Source: Cheiracanthium punctorium
Lineage: Eukaryota > Arthropoda > Arachnida > Araneae > Cheiracanthiidae
Length of the DNA: 64,000 nt
Assembly (NCBI GenBank): GCA_038373885.1
Contig: JAWZYV010006201.1
Coordinates: 1,302,001-1,366,000, forward strand
Direction of reading: 5' to 3'
Made by a program: the position numbers and the translations under genes. Below are positions 34,909 to 46,017 of this stretch, in pieces (position 1 is the first letter of the stretch; every line of letters begins with the position of its first letter). The notes under the pieces are model-generated. The model did not search any database, was not told the DNA's origin, and worked only from the letters and a program-made list of their open reading frames with translations.

Positions 34909-35796
34909 CATGAAGGACATCCACCCTCCTCATGCGGGACCTTTGAAAACAAGGCCTGCTGACTTAATTCATGAGCCAGTGTATTCAGACATAAACTTAA
35001 AAGTTGTATAGCAATATTATGATTGTGGTTGCTTATCATCAGTTTATAAAATTTATTATTTCTTACATTTATTTTAATTATTATGATTACGGGTAAAATA
35101 TGACACAAAAAAATGCATTTAGAAATTGTGATTGCAGCTCCAATGTTTAATACTTATATCTATATAATTTTAACTTTTGTTCGGAAGATATGTTTTTAAG
35201 TACTGATAAATTTGATAAAATGATGATAAGCAACCAGAATTTTTATCTCATGTTACATATTTTAATTTTATACCTAAACCGGCCTACTTAGGATGACTTA
35301 ATCCTTAAGCCAGCAGGCCTTTGTTGCGAAGGTCACGCCTTATGAGGCACTCAATTTAACCCCATCACTATAGGAATACTCAACTTTAAGAAGATTTTTA
35401 TATTAATTCTCTAATAATTTTCTGGTGTTTATTGATAAACACTAGAATATGCGTACATGCGAGGCATTAAAACACCGAGGCATACTAATTTCAGGTTCTA
35501 GTTTAAATTTATAATCTGATTTTTAATTTAAAAAAAATACTGCTTGTGGGAAAAGTATTTAAAATTCATTTCAGTGAATCAGAATGATTGTTCTTTTGTA
35601 AAGTCATTTGTATTCAACCTCTAAAACATTTTTCAGCGAAAGCAATCACTGCTTAGGCCATCGTTAAAGGAAAGCGAAAACAGAGTATAACATTTCGCGC
35701 TGTTTTATTTGCAAGCAAATTTTAAGATATTCTAAGACTGTGCTTCTGGCTCATTTGCATTCATCTATGCTCGCCAGCTCTAAGAACTTCTGTTGC

Positions 35797-36540
35797 TTTT
35801 TTTTTTTTTCCCAATGCAGCAGGTGCAAAAGACATTATCCTTGGCAAACACAAAACACAAAAAGGTACATAAACAAAGATACAGTATTAAATCGCAGCCA
35901 AAAGGTCTCTAGCTTCCTAATAACGAGAGGTTATAGAGGAGGCGTGAAGAGCAGATCACTCCAGTAGGTGTTCAGAAACCATCAGCTCGGCATCGCTGCT
36001 GAGGGGACACAAGGGGCTACTTATGACGTTGATTCGGTGAAGGTAAGCAGAGAGACAGTCATGCACCGTTGCTAGTTTAGACTAGCAAGCTGCGACCACA
36101 TGGTCTCTTGGCGTTCAGGTAACTGAAGGATGGAGAAGTGCCAGAATTTACCCTTGGCCCAAATCTTCCAGCTCAGCCTTTGGAGATGTTTTATATTTAT
36201 AAAATGTGCAGCTGATTTGTAATCAACAGGTATCCACGAGGCTTGAATAACATTGGTGGCTTTTTTTGTTAGTTCATCTGCCTTATCGCTTCCATGTATC
36301 CCGCAGTGGGATGGAATCCACAGGAGCACTATTTTCTTAAACCTCAGCAAGTCCCACAGAAGGAGTCTAGAGTCCTTAACGGCTTTCGAAGTAGGTGTTT
36401 AGTCGAAGTTGACAATGGCCAAAATGGCGGCTTGGGAGGGCGATAGAATTACTGCCTGAGAGAAATCAGAGAGGCGCATTTTTAGAAGCTTAAGCGAATC
36501 ACGGATTGCCCTTATCTCTCCGTAAATGCAGAATCAAACG
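35797..36540 (-). pseudogene. 5'-truncated jockey-like retrotransposon: RNase H and 3' end
   Basis: On the minus strand from about 36530 the translation CIYGEIRAIRDSLKLLKMRL then DFSQAVILSPSQAAILAIVN is an RNase H domain. The catalytic aspartate usual in 'SDSQAA' is proline here. An in-frame TAA lies at 36399-36401. The frame then gives FKKIVLLWIPSHCGIHGSDK, ADELTKKA, the RNase H C-terminal signature. After a frameshift near 36065 follows CLSAYLHRINVISSPLCPLS and MVSEHLLE, like the cysteine/histidine tail of jockey-type ORF2. The element ends in a poly(A) tail, seen as 13 T at 35797-35809. Known family architecture is RT-RNase H-tail; only the end survives. Confidence 0.85.
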
Positions 36541-36972
36541 TTTCCAGAGGTATGTAGTGAGAAAAAAGTTCACTGTAAATGTGTAGTGAGAAAAAAATCA
36601 ATCCAGCTCTTTGGCTTCTCTTGAACCTTAAGCTTAGTAAACTCAAAAAAGTTTCATGCAAGTTGAAAAGACCCCGGAAGAAGTTCAAAGGGATGGATGA
36701 TCTCGAAAAATCGAAAATAGTAGAGCTTGATAAAGTTTAAAAGAGCTTCCGTACTGTTGAGACTGAAACTCACAGTGCTTTTCTGTGCAACAAAGTGTCT
36801 TTAAATTTTCCAACAGAATGCGGAGTTGCATTCTGTTATTTCATTCGCAAAGAATGTTTTGGAATTGGGTGAGATTTTCGGATTTTATCGATTTGACCTA
36901 GCAGTGTTTCTAAAAAAAACATAATCAGACTTCGCTGCATATTTTCATGCCTGTATTAATTGTCTGTTGCAG

Positions 36973-37093
36973 GTGAACCGTTCCGACGGTGGTTCTCCAG
37001 TCCACGTGATGCTCGAGGATGATGGTCATTGGTTGAAGCTGATGAGAACGGCAACCATACCCACCGATGCAAACATCTGCCTTCGCATCTCAG
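36973..37093 (+). CDS. ush: Friend-of-GATA gene, PR-like domain exon 2
   Basis: Acceptor ctgttgcag ends at 36972 and donor GTAAGTC starts at 37094. The exon begins at a codon boundary and leaves one base over. Translation: VNRSDGGSPVHVMLEDDGHW then LKLMRTATIPTDANICLRIS. The W-L-K-L-M-R-T-A block and 'DANICLRI' fit the second half of PR-like domains ('W..yv..A....qN.....'). It joins in phase with 13849 upstream and 41209 downstream (G formed as g|ga). It is separated by 23 kb from the first half of the same domain. It is too short to be recognised alone; the assignment depends on phase and order. Confidence 0.8.
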
Positions 37094-38836
37094 GTAAGTC
37101 ACATGATCTAAATATTCCTCTGTGTCAATAGTACAAATAAATAATTTTCGTAAAAATTCACGTGAATACTAAATTCAATTCATATATTATAATTCATACA
37201 ATATAAATTCACATTTATGTATAATAAAATGGAAGATTTTTACGTCTGATACCTATCTCTCTCCTTTTTTTTAACCTTAAAGACCACTTCATCGGATAAA
37301 TCCAATCCTGTAAGGATTTTTAGATGTCCTCGAAAGGCATCTGACTTTCAAAAACCATGAATTTGGATTAAGTCATAGAACTTAAGAAAATGTTTCGTGT
37401 GAAAATAAAAGTTTAAAAATAGTTAAAATTACTGCAAATTCTGATAAACGTTGAAGTCTTAAAGACATAATAATGCGGTATTCTTGAGTAAAATGAAAAT
37501 AAGAAAAAAAAAAAAAGAAAGAAAGAAGAAGTATTAAGATAAATGTATTTTATTTATAAGGTTTTAAACATTTCAGAAGTTATTAAACGACCTTTGAAGG
37601 TAAAACCTGATTTATTATGATTAGGAATGCGGGCGCAGTCACATCGTAGCTGCTGAACTTAACGGAATGGCACCAAATCAACCACTTTTCGCAAACAGTG
37701 ATATTTGTTCTTTTTTTTCGGAACTCTGAGTACATTGCGCTTAGGAACTTGCAAATTTTGCAACATTGTATGTAAAAAATTATTGTTTAGAAAACGTGGT
37801 TAATTACTTTCCTTAAAAGTTGACAGCTGGAACTTAGATATTTTCTTAAAATTCTTGGCGTGTTCTTTTCTCTGAGCAAAGTAATTTGGAGTTTTTAGAG
37901 TTTTAGAAAAACGAAGAATTATATTCTGGTCTTAAAAGACATTTAATATCTCTTAAGATTAATTTAAATAAGGTTATGTCATCTTGTACAGTTGAGGTTC
38001 AGAACAGTTAAGGTTGAAGTATATTTTATAAATTTTTAACTCTTCTAAAAATTGAAAACAATAAATCAGTCGTCAAATCAATCATAATCAAAATCTGATT
38101 AATTGTAAAACTTGTCATCAAACATCTTTAAAAAGCAATGGAAGAACTAATTTTAATTTAGTCAGTTCACTTGAAATTGCACATATAAGCAAGACACCAG
38201 AAAAAAAAAAAAAAAATCAGAAATTCTATTTCGTGTGTTTGTCCAGCTGGGTATCGTGGTTACGCTGAGGAAATTTCCTAATACGTATCAAGTCGCAGAA
38301 AAGTGGATATCGGAAAAAAAAAGAAAGAAAATGCATAGAGAGAAGTGCAATTGAAAAAAAAAAAAAAAAAAAAAACCGTGCATAAATTCCCAAGTGCTTA
38401 CCTAAGTGCTGCTGTTCTGTTTGGAGAGAGGCGTGGCTATCGTCAAGGTAAAAATAGGAATGAATATGCAGTCATTTATAAATTAATGAAATATGGTACA
38501 TCAAATAGCATTCTTACCAATTATCTAGGTTAATTCAAAACAAGTACATATTTTTAAAAATAATAAGGAGTACAGTGAGCTTTTAACATCGTTATACTTT
38601 ATTCTGCCTTGTCCTACTAGATTTTTTCTGGGAGGGGGGAAAAAGGGTAAAATAGAATTTCACGAATTTTACAAACGCTTCCTTTCAGAAAACCCTGAAA
38701 TTGCTCCCGGATGGCCTCAAAAGATAGTCGACTGTATCACAGGCTGCTCAGATGCTGCACTGCATACGCACTTTGGAAAGTTTATTTTTACAGCACTGCG
38801 TTCAATCCGAACATTTTTATAGGAGCGAGCGCTCGC

Positions 38837-38960
38837 TTATCACGTGAGAGGGACATGCCGTGCAAAGAAAACTGCCTTATCACTCTCCCCTTATCAGAAG
38901 AAAGAGAAACGCGCCACTGATAAGTTCCCCGGAGAGGGTCTTCTGCAGGCTGATAAGATA
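38837..38960. promoter_or_regulatory. Candidate GATA-factor-responsive intronic element
   Basis: Five or more GATA-type motifs lie within 124 bp: TTATCA at 38837 (overlapping an E-box CACGTG at 38841-38846), TTATCA at 38877, TTATCAG at 38891, TGATAAG at 38918, and TGATAAGATA at 38951. The surrounding 450 bp is more GC-rich than the intron. The host gene encodes a GATA cofactor, so an autoregulatory enhancer is a reasonable inference; nothing in the sequence proves activity. Confidence 0.45.
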
Positions 38961-39234
38961 CCGCTCTACCAACTCTTTCTCTCCAGTGAGTGGGAGTTAT
39001 TGTTATTGTTGGAAGAGAGGAAGAGGCTGTTTTGTTTAGCCTCACGATCCTTTGTTTTCTTTACTTCCGAGGCATTACCCTGTAATAAACAGTTTTGGTG
39101 CCTGCTTCAGAGTTTGGTTTCGAAAACACTCTTTGGTGGGCCAGTTTTGGTTTTGCTGTTGCTTAGATGAGGGGAGGATTGTTTTCAGGTAGGTGCCAAA
39201 GCTTGATTATTGCAGTGATATTGATGCGTTTGTC

Positions 39235-39970
39235 CAGAGCCCCGTAGATATAGAAAGCCTTTCAACTGAAGCTTTGATGTCACCACTAGGCCTACGGAAG
39301 TGACGTCATCACAGTTTTATTGTCACAAAATAAAATTATTAGAAATTTGTTGTGAATTTGCTACTTATAAAAGCATTTTAATGATTTGAGATAGAAAATT
39401 TAATTTTACGACAAACGACAATTTTTAACCATCACTAAACGTATAATATGATAAAAAAAAAGAAGATTATAATGAATTATTTTGTGTCAGAAGGATATTT
39501 TAATCTTTATTTAAAATACATTTAGATATACGTAACACTTACCAGAAATTTTAAATAGTTTTTACGCTCGTTAGCTTAGTGATGACGTTCAATCTTCAAT
39601 CAGGCTACATATATGCAGTAGAGATGAGACGGGCTCAGCCCGAGCCCGAAAGCCCGAGCCCGAGTCGGGCTCGGGCTCTGTAATTCACGATTGCGTTCGG
39701 GCTCGGGCTCGTGAAAAATTTCTTTGTTGAACATACTCCTTGAAACAGATTTTAAAAAGTGATTCATGGGATAAATAGACGTACTTATTTCAAAAAATAG
39801 CGGCACGGGGGACTAGGAGGTGTGTGAAGCTCCAAAATTCATTGTATCCTCTTAATGTAGTAGTTAATTTTATTTGTCTTTAGCTGAAATTTCGGGCTCG
39901 GATTAAAAGTCTTCGGGCTCGGGCTTCAAAAAATGAGCCCGAACTCATCTCTAATATGCAGGCGGTGCTG
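39235..39970. mobile_element. Rep-A inverted-repeat element, copy 6, interrupted by a hAT
   Basis: Ends CAGAGCCCCGTAGATATAG and, inverted, CAGCACCGCCTGCATAT. Flanks GTTTGTC (39228-39234) and ATTTGTC (39971-39977) fit a 7-bp duplication with one change. The hAT at 39619-39953 lies inside its right arm. Confidence 0.8.
39619..39953. mobile_element. Non-autonomous hAT element (TAGAGATGAG ends, CGGGCTCGGG motifs)
   Basis: Ends TAGAGATGAGACGGGCTC and, inverted, TAGAGATGAGTTCGGGCTC, with exact duplication ATATGCAG at 39611-39618 and 39954-39961. The word GGGCTCGGGCTC and GAGCCCGAGCCC recur at both ends. Its first eight bases are the same as those of the 2.4-kb twins, suggesting related transposases. 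Non-coding. Confidence 0.92.
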
Positions 39971-40709
39971 ATTTGTCGTAGTAAGGTACAAGTTGTACTA
40001 AACGTGATTTCAGCTGTACCTGGATGCTCAATCATAACATAAAGATTATACTAGAGGGTTGAAATGTTATAATATTTGAACAGCCTAAGAATAAACAGAG
40101 AGGGTACTAATAACAAATAAAGATAGCACAGAAATGTAAGATAAATGCTTGATTTTATGGAAGTGTGTCAAAAAAAATAAGGAGTTTAGGCATAGTCATT
40201 TAATAGCATATGATAAATTTGACAAGGTAATAAAACGAGTCAGTTGTTTTTTTTTTTTTAAAAAAAAGGATGTATGTAATTATTGCTCTTCCCCATTCTG
40301 CATAAGATAAGGCCACAGCATCGAAAAAAAATAGTGTTAAAAAGCCATATATAAGTCATAATATTTCGTTTTAACGAATTTTTCAGAATTACAAATTTGA
40401 TTTTCGCTCCCATGAAATTCTTTATAAGCATATTTTATGGTATTTCTCAACCATTAATTCAGTAAATTTTACTCCGCCTCTCCCTTTAGCATTTTCGAAT
40501 AAAGTCGTCTAGACTTACAAGAGCCCAAGCACTAAATGTTTTGAATGAAGCATCCGTATCGGTATGAATATCAAACATCACATTTCATATTTCCTATTAG
40601 TATAATTCTAGAACAACATCAATCAACTGCCAAATTGAATTACTACAATCATTATGATCACATATTTAAATTTTTCGTAAAAGCCTAATGGTTAGATGAA
40701 TATATACAT

Positions 40710-40880
40710 AATTGCCAATTAATGCAACTTTCCTGGAAGATTATCTACCCCTATTTCTTAAGTATTCCTTTATATGTTAATAAAAAATAAAAAGAGAAGG
40801 ATTTACTGTAAAATTAGGTGTTCTGAGCAAAAATAGTGGTGGGTAATCATCCGGTAAAAACGTAAAAGTTGGCAGCTATG
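40710..40880. mobile_element. AGCTGCCAAC MITE family copy
   Basis: Left arm ATTGCCAATTAATGCAACTT...TGGAAGATTATCTACCCCTA and right arm ATAGTGGTGGGTAATCATCC...AAAAGTTGGCAGCTATG. Non-coding; ends lie about 330 bp upstream of the FOG exon at 41209. Confidence 0.65.
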
Positions 40881-41208
40881 TTTGTACTGAAAATAAGCGT
40901 CTCAGAATTCCACGCAATGGACATAAACGCCTGAAACAGCCAAAAATTTTTTTCTCGCCTCAGTTGTAAAATGAGTGCTTTGTATTGGTAAAGAATAATT
41001 TCTGCGTTTTGATGGTAAATTGCGAAATATCGTTCCTATGTCTAACCATACACGAGTTGTAATTCTTTAATGAACTTGAAATGAAATGGAGCGAGAAGTT
41101 CTACAATAAAAAGCCTCATATTTTTATGCACCTGCGTAACCTTTTATCGCACCTCATACCCAAACTAATTGTGTATTTCCTCTTATTTTTTTTCTTTTAC
41201 GACTCTAG

Positions 41209-41625
41209 GAAAAGACATAATATGCACAGTAACCAAAGACGTCAATAAAGAAGTCGAGCTGAAAGTCACGTGTCGGATTGCTGACCCTTGTCATGAGAAG
41301 AAGCAATTCGACCACTCCACTCTACTGCCGGAGATCAACAGAGAATCCCCCGGAGCATCTTCAGGTGAAGTGAAGGAAGTGGATCGAGAAACTGTGCCAG
41401 AGGATTGCACAAGTTCCAAAGCCATGTTAGACTGTGTCTCCTCGGACAGTCTGTGTAGTTACAGTGATACAGCAGCTGCAGTGGCGCGCGCGAGCTCGCT
41501 CAATTCCAGAGAGGTGTCGGAGGAGAGGAGCCTGAAGTCGGAGCCTGCGGAGGAGAGTGATATCGATATGGACGAGCTGAAGGAGGAAGTCAGCAGCTCC
41601 ACGACCAGGGAGTCGCCATCTAGTG
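41209..41625 (+). CDS. ush: Friend-of-GATA gene, end of PR-like domain and acidic linker exon
   Basis: Acceptor gactctag ends at 41208 and the donor GTGAGT starts at 41626. Two bases complete a glycine codon split from exon 2 and one base is left over. The translation opens GKDIICTVTKDVNKEVELKV, the likely end of the PR-like domain. It continues as a Ser/Glu-rich linker with LKSEPAEE (a SUMO-type psi-K-x-E site), DMDELKEEV and STTRESPSS. No zinc finger is encoded. A methionine-started reading of the same frame beginning at 41169 is an artefact of intron read-through. The next coding segment in phase starts at 50946. Confidence 0.85.
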
Positions 41626-41901
41626 GTGAGTGAATTAAGTGTTCTTTGGTTGGTGAATAGTATGTGAGCGCGTCAATAGAGGGCAGCACTACAAAATCCT
41701 TTAAGGCTGTTCCTTTTAAAAGGCGATAAATGGAAGACATGAACAGTTATGAAAACAAATCAGTGATGATAAATGAATTTTAAAAAATTGAAACTTGTGC
41801 GTTTTGTACAGGACATTAGTTGACACACACAGCGTACTCTCAAATTCCACCAGACTCGAAAGCCAATTCTCATCGAGGATCGGCACACGACTTATATTTT
41901 A

Positions 41902-42073
41902 GACCACATATGAGCAACCTTGGCACGCTGCCCGGATGTGGCCCGCCCCGGTCTTTGATCCAGCGCTCTGAATATTTTAAATTCTCACAAAAAACCCATA
42001 CAAACCATTCAGAATCCCATTTACACGGCCCGTGACTTTCGAAGGTAGAAAAAGGGCAGTTTTGCTCATGCGG
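41902..42073. mobile_element. Diverged relative of the CAGGTATGGGCAACC hAT MITE
   Basis: CCACATATGAGCAACCTTGG at the left, TTTTGCTCATGCGG at the right, and GGATGTGGCCCGCCCCGG and ACGGCCCGTGACTTTC inside match the type of the MITE at 23140-23317. No clear target duplication remains. Confidence 0.5.
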
Positions 42074-42145
42074 TACCATGTTAATTCTGCAGTACGTGGA
42101 GTGTAGGGTACCCATCTAGCTCCTCCCCCTCTGTGTAGCTTTTGT

Positions 42146-42196
42146 CTTATCAGTATGAGCGACCGAGATGTATTGATAAGGATTTTTCTAGATAAG
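42146..42196. promoter_or_regulatory. Group of three GATA motifs near the exon
   Basis: CTTATCA at 42146, TTGATAAG at 42173 and AGATAAG at 42190 lie within about 50 bp, some 520 bp downstream of the FOG exon donor. Suggestive only: GATA-type hexamers are frequent in AT-rich DNA, roughly one per 250 bp by chance. Confidence 0.3.
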
Positions 42197-42284
42197 GGTA
42201 CTTGTAAAAAAAAATTTAATAAGGGGACTTGGAAAATTTTTTAGACTTTTACGTATTTTAAATCAAAATAAGGGACTTTAATAT

Positions 42285-42378
42285 TTTTGAAGGGGTGGTT
42301 TAGGATTTGAACCCAGGACATGTAAAAGAAATCGCGAGCTAATGATCGCAGTCTATAACCATTACGTCATGAATCCAT
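42285..42378 (-). repeat. tRNA-like relic (SINE head or tRNA pseudogene)
   Basis: On the minus strand GACGTAATGGTTATAGAC resembles an A box/D arm and GGGTTCAAATCC a B box/T arm, about 50 nt apart. A proper acceptor stem and CCA-end context are not evident, so a working tRNA is unlikely. No SINE core like that at 15.2 kb follows. Confidence 0.45.
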
Positions 42379-42847
42379 CATTTGAATGTTGATTTTTAGA
42401 AACAAGGGGACTTGGATTATTTTTTAGAAGTTTATTTATTTATTTTTTTACTGTTAAGTTAATATCCAATGCAAATTGAATAAATGGCTTTTAATACATA
42501 GTTTAATTTTTAGCTAAGTTTTATGTATATCGTTAAGGATTATAACTTAGTTTTGTAAAGTAGCAGTTTACTAGGGTATAAAAGTTTGGTTTTTAAACAT
42601 TAATCCCTATTGTAATACATTTCTTACGTGCTCTTATCTCTTTCTGGCGCATAACAATTGAACACTATTGCCCGGAAATATAACGGGCATGAGAAATAGA
42701 GTTAGGAAACTTGGCCCTTGATTTGGACGGGAGCTAGGCTTAAGTGGTTAAAGGCTGCATTGACAATTTTACAATCTCTTTTGTTAATCATTGAATACAT
42801 GGCGCTTCTCAATGGAACACTGAACCGTGACTGATTGAAAATACGTT

Positions 42848-43760
42848 TTAGAGGAGTGCCTGATGAAAATAGCCTGACCTCCAGTAAAGCAGAAGAGTAT
42901 TTGATCTACTCTTAATGCGTAGTGGGGTGGGAAAAAGTGCAAAAGCACAAGTAGACAGGGAGAAAAATCCCGTGGAAAAAATAATTTCAGTTTTTAAAAA
43001 GAATATCAGAAAAATGCCAAATGGTCGAACATCGGAAAAATGCCACTCGGTCGAAAAAGAGGATAACCGTCTTCCCCGCAAGCGGGCTTCGCAACGGGTT
43101 GCTCGGTTGAGACCAAAAGATGGAAAGCAAAAAGCAGTGAGACACTCCATTTGGAGATGAGCAGCAGTAGAGGGCAATCCAAGAATTGGAGACTGGAGCG
43201 AGGCGAGATGCATCCGGGACCATGACACAGAGAAAGAGAAGACGGCGTCCATACGTCGTCTCCGAAGGGAAGCCACATCTGTAAAGCTTCGATCATCATC
43301 CACTAAAAAGTCCTCTGCTACGACGAAACGTCATATGGCTGAAGCTCTTCTTTATCAAGTTTTTCATCGGCGAACAACGATCTCCGCACAACAGGTAAGC
43401 TGCCACTTTCAAGCCGCAGAGTCCATCCCGATGGCAGATCACAGACGATAAAGGACTCAGCTCCTTTCAGTCCACGGGCCAGTTCGACGACAAAGTCGTG
43501 AACAGTGTGATAGGCCAGAAAAGACAGTAAGGAAGTATGGCTGGAGATGAATCCATCAGAAAAGTCAAGTAAAAAAAATTACAGCTTGATTGATCCCTAA
43601 GCGTACTACCCATTCAAGAACAGAGTGCTAAGAACTCCAGTGATCCCCTTTAACGGGTTCAGTCACAAGAGCTCTGAAGAACGTATCACTCTGGTTGACA
43701 CTCCGGCTGAGGAAAAGTGATCGGTACGGTAGATAAATTATTCTGGTAGAAGTGCTTTCT
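42848..43760. other. GC-rich, coding-looking segment of unknown origin
   Basis: Base composition is closer to coding DNA than its neighbours, and fairly long open frames occur on both strands (81 codons at 42915-43160 plus; 151 codons at 42848-43303 minus). The plus frame is rich in Lys/Arg (for example NRLPRKRASQRVARLRPKDG). No domain is recognised and the frames break repeatedly downstream. It may be a decayed retroelement gag/pol piece or a non-coding transcript. Confidence 0.35.
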
Positions 43761-44207
43761 GGTGATGTTGAGTTTTAAAAATATAAAATTTTAAAAAGAA
43801 AATGTGTATTGTTTGTTTATTCCGTTTTTGTTTTTCCTAATGGTCTCTGTCTTACCGTGGAGGGGAGCCAGATCTTCCAATCGTCCATATAGGATGTCGA
43901 TGGGCGTAATAGAGCGGCTTCTATGTTAGTGAACACCAGTGAGGGAAAGATCGACTTATCTAGGGTCTCCTAATTTTAACCAATTCCAGGCGCAATACCA
44001 GTACCTGGTTTATATCCCCAGAGATATCACTTTAACATGGAGGACATTGGACAGATTTTGCTTGCACCACCACCTCCCTTTAGCCTACACAGTCTCTCAG
44101 CAATTCAGGCGAGAGGGGTTGTCACCAAGTCGATGCTGCTTCATCTTCGGTGTCCTAGTGGAAAGCGACTGGCTCACTGCGGAGCACGTTTAGTTATTCT
44201 AATCTGA

Positions 44208-44713
44208 TTATCTCAACTTTTCGAAGACGATTGGTTAACGTTTTGGAGAAAAGCAACTAACCGTTTTTTTAATGATGGACATAGTTGATATGTCTGATAA
44301 GACATGCTTTCCTTTTGTCTTCTTCTTGCGAAATAAGAATCTGCCCTCCTAAAAGATAGACGAAAATTGCTCTGCCAGTGCTTTTATACAACTCAGCTTA
44401 AAACAAACAGAAGTTATTAAAATTGTATCATTTTTGGTCGATAGATTTGCATTATCACTTCTAAATGAGGGGGTAAAAATAGAATTCCATATCAGCAAGA
44501 GTCACAAGTTGCGTGAAGATAGTGTAATGACAGCCCATAATTCCCATATCTATTTGCAGATGATAAAAGATATCTAAATATTTGTTTTCACACAATGTGG
44601 GTAAATATGCTATTATTTTGCAATCATGAGAGAAAGTATGATATCTGACACCTTGGAGATAAATTGGAAATGGTAATCGTGTCTGATAAAGTTAAGTCTT
44701 TACGCTTGATAAG
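44208..44713. promoter_or_regulatory. Diffuse group of GATA motifs
   Basis: TTATCT (44208), TGATAAG (about 44295), TTATCA (about 44452), TGATAAA (about 44560), AGATAAA (about 44657), TGATAAA (about 44684) and TTGATAAG (44707) lie within about 510 bp. That is around three times the chance rate for DNA this AT-rich. Weak evidence for regulation; listed because of the host gene. Confidence 0.25.
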
Positions 44714-45619
44714 TGGTAAAGTGCTCTCTGGGGGTAAAGTCTAGCATCTGGGATGCTATGAAGTAATTTTTTTTAGTCGGGTTTTTCCCCCAGTAAATAC
44801 ACTTAATTTTTACGAGTAGTTTCGAATAATACAGTACGAGTTGAGTGTTCGATTAACTTTTACATATAAATCAACATACTCTACACTTAAGACTGTAATT
44901 CGGGAAAAAAAAACCTGTAATTTTGGTTGATAAATACAAATAAACCAACTATCTAAGGCTTCTGAATATTTTTAGAATTTCTCCTCACAATCTGTGCAAA
45001 CGATAAGAATGCAACAATTATGAAACTTTCTAAAAAAAAAAAAAAATACTTAAAGATAGTGCTTTGAACTGTAACCTTAACGGGACGATAAAAATTAGTT
45101 CGACTTAGAAGTTCGTCTATCTTCTAGACTGTTCCAAGGCTGAGTAACGGTATGCTCTCTCGTTAATGCATGAGATTCGGATAGAGATATAAATAAGTTT
45201 TATTCTCGTATGATACAGGTGGAATCACGGTATGTGTTGTTCTCGAACTCTGTGGCATTTCGACGTGACGTTTCCGGGACATCTGTCGCTCAGATAACGA
45301 CTGCGCATCCTTTCTGCGCAGATTCTTCTATTGTATTCCTATCGTTTTCAACTAGAAAAAAGGGTAGTAAGAACATCAGGTTTGAATATCCTGAATAACT
45401 TAATATCAAAATATTTCCTCTGGAAAATGTAATTTTGCTTGGCTAATTGAAACCATTACAATTACCCAAAAACTTGGAGGTTTTCCTATTAAAATACATT
45501 ACGAGAACCCTAAACTATCCCAAAGGGGGACCTCTCGCAGAGAGGTTAGGCTCGTCGAAATGCTCAATGTCGAGATATGGTTTCAGTTGAGTTTTGTATA
45601 ACACCGAGATACGACATAT

Positions 45620-45779
45620 CATAGCTGCTAACTTTCCCGATTTCTTCGGGAGATTTCCCACCACAATTTTTAAACAGTTCTATTTTACATTAATTTTTTT
45701 GTGTTATTTTAAGTATGAATTGTTAGGTAAAAATTGGTGGGAAATTTCCCGAAGAAATCGGGAACGTTGGCAGCTATGG
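45620..45779. mobile_element. AGCTGCCAAC MITE family copy, well preserved
   Basis: The left arm ATAGCTGCTAACTTTCCCG then TTTCTTCGGGAGATTTCCCA is mirrored by the right arm GGGAAATTTCCCGAAGAAAT then CGGGAACGTTGGCAGCTATG. The arms span about 55 bp each around an AT-rich middle of about 50 bp. Non-coding. Confidence 0.8.
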
Positions 45780-46017
45780 ATACATATTTGCTGCCGTCAA
45801 TATATATTTCTTATGCGGATTCATGCATGAGCGCCCATAAGAGGAGGGAGATTATGCATTTGCAAGGGAGTACTCATTTACTGCTATATAGTGTATTGCG
45901 CATTATGGCACTCGAGGGCTATTTGCCTAAGGTGGGGTGCCTTGGGAGCGTGGACTTTGGACTAAACAGTTTATTAAACGGTTTTGTTTGCAAGATTATT
46001 TTCGATTCTGGGACTAG

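Larger units (their letters stand above)
13850..36972 (+). other. FOG intron (23 kb) splitting the PR-like domain
   Basis: Phase-0 intron with donor GTGAGAGC at 13850 and acceptor ctgttgcag ending at 36972. Much of it is mobile DNA: MITEs, SINEs, at least eight hAT-type insertions with 8-bp duplications, a jockey-like RNase H relic and Rep-A copies (listed separately). Unassigned stretches (about 14060-14700, 16760-18130, 18720-19190, 19650-20460, 25820-26320, 28860-30120, 30560-31500, 34920-35780, 36560-36960) are AT-rich and show no supported gene. Confidence 0.8.
37094..41208 (+). other. FOG intron (4.1 kb) with GATA cluster and Rep-A copy
   Basis: Phase-1 intron, donor GTAAGTC, acceptor gactctag ending at 41208. 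It holds a relatively GC-rich segment at about 38700-39170 with five GATA motifs, a Rep-A copy interrupted by a hAT, and a MITE at 40710-40880. The rest (37100-38690, 39980-40700, 40890-41200) is AT-rich with A runs (for example 21 A near 38354-38374) and shows no supported gene. Confidence 0.8.

Noticed and set aside
41169..41633. Independent 154-residue protein
   Set aside because: The first 40 bases are a pyrimidine-rich intron end and the last codons run past the GTGAGT donor. The phase fits the FOG gene exactly.
42285..42378. Functional tRNA gene on the minus strand
   Set aside because: Box-like motifs only; no convincing acceptor stem pairing, and position in an intron with degenerate flanks.
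42915..43160. Missing FOG zinc-finger exon
   Set aside because: The frame is basic and lacks any C-x2-C...H-x(3-4)-H/C pattern, and has no acceptor/donor pair of phase 1-1 at its borders.
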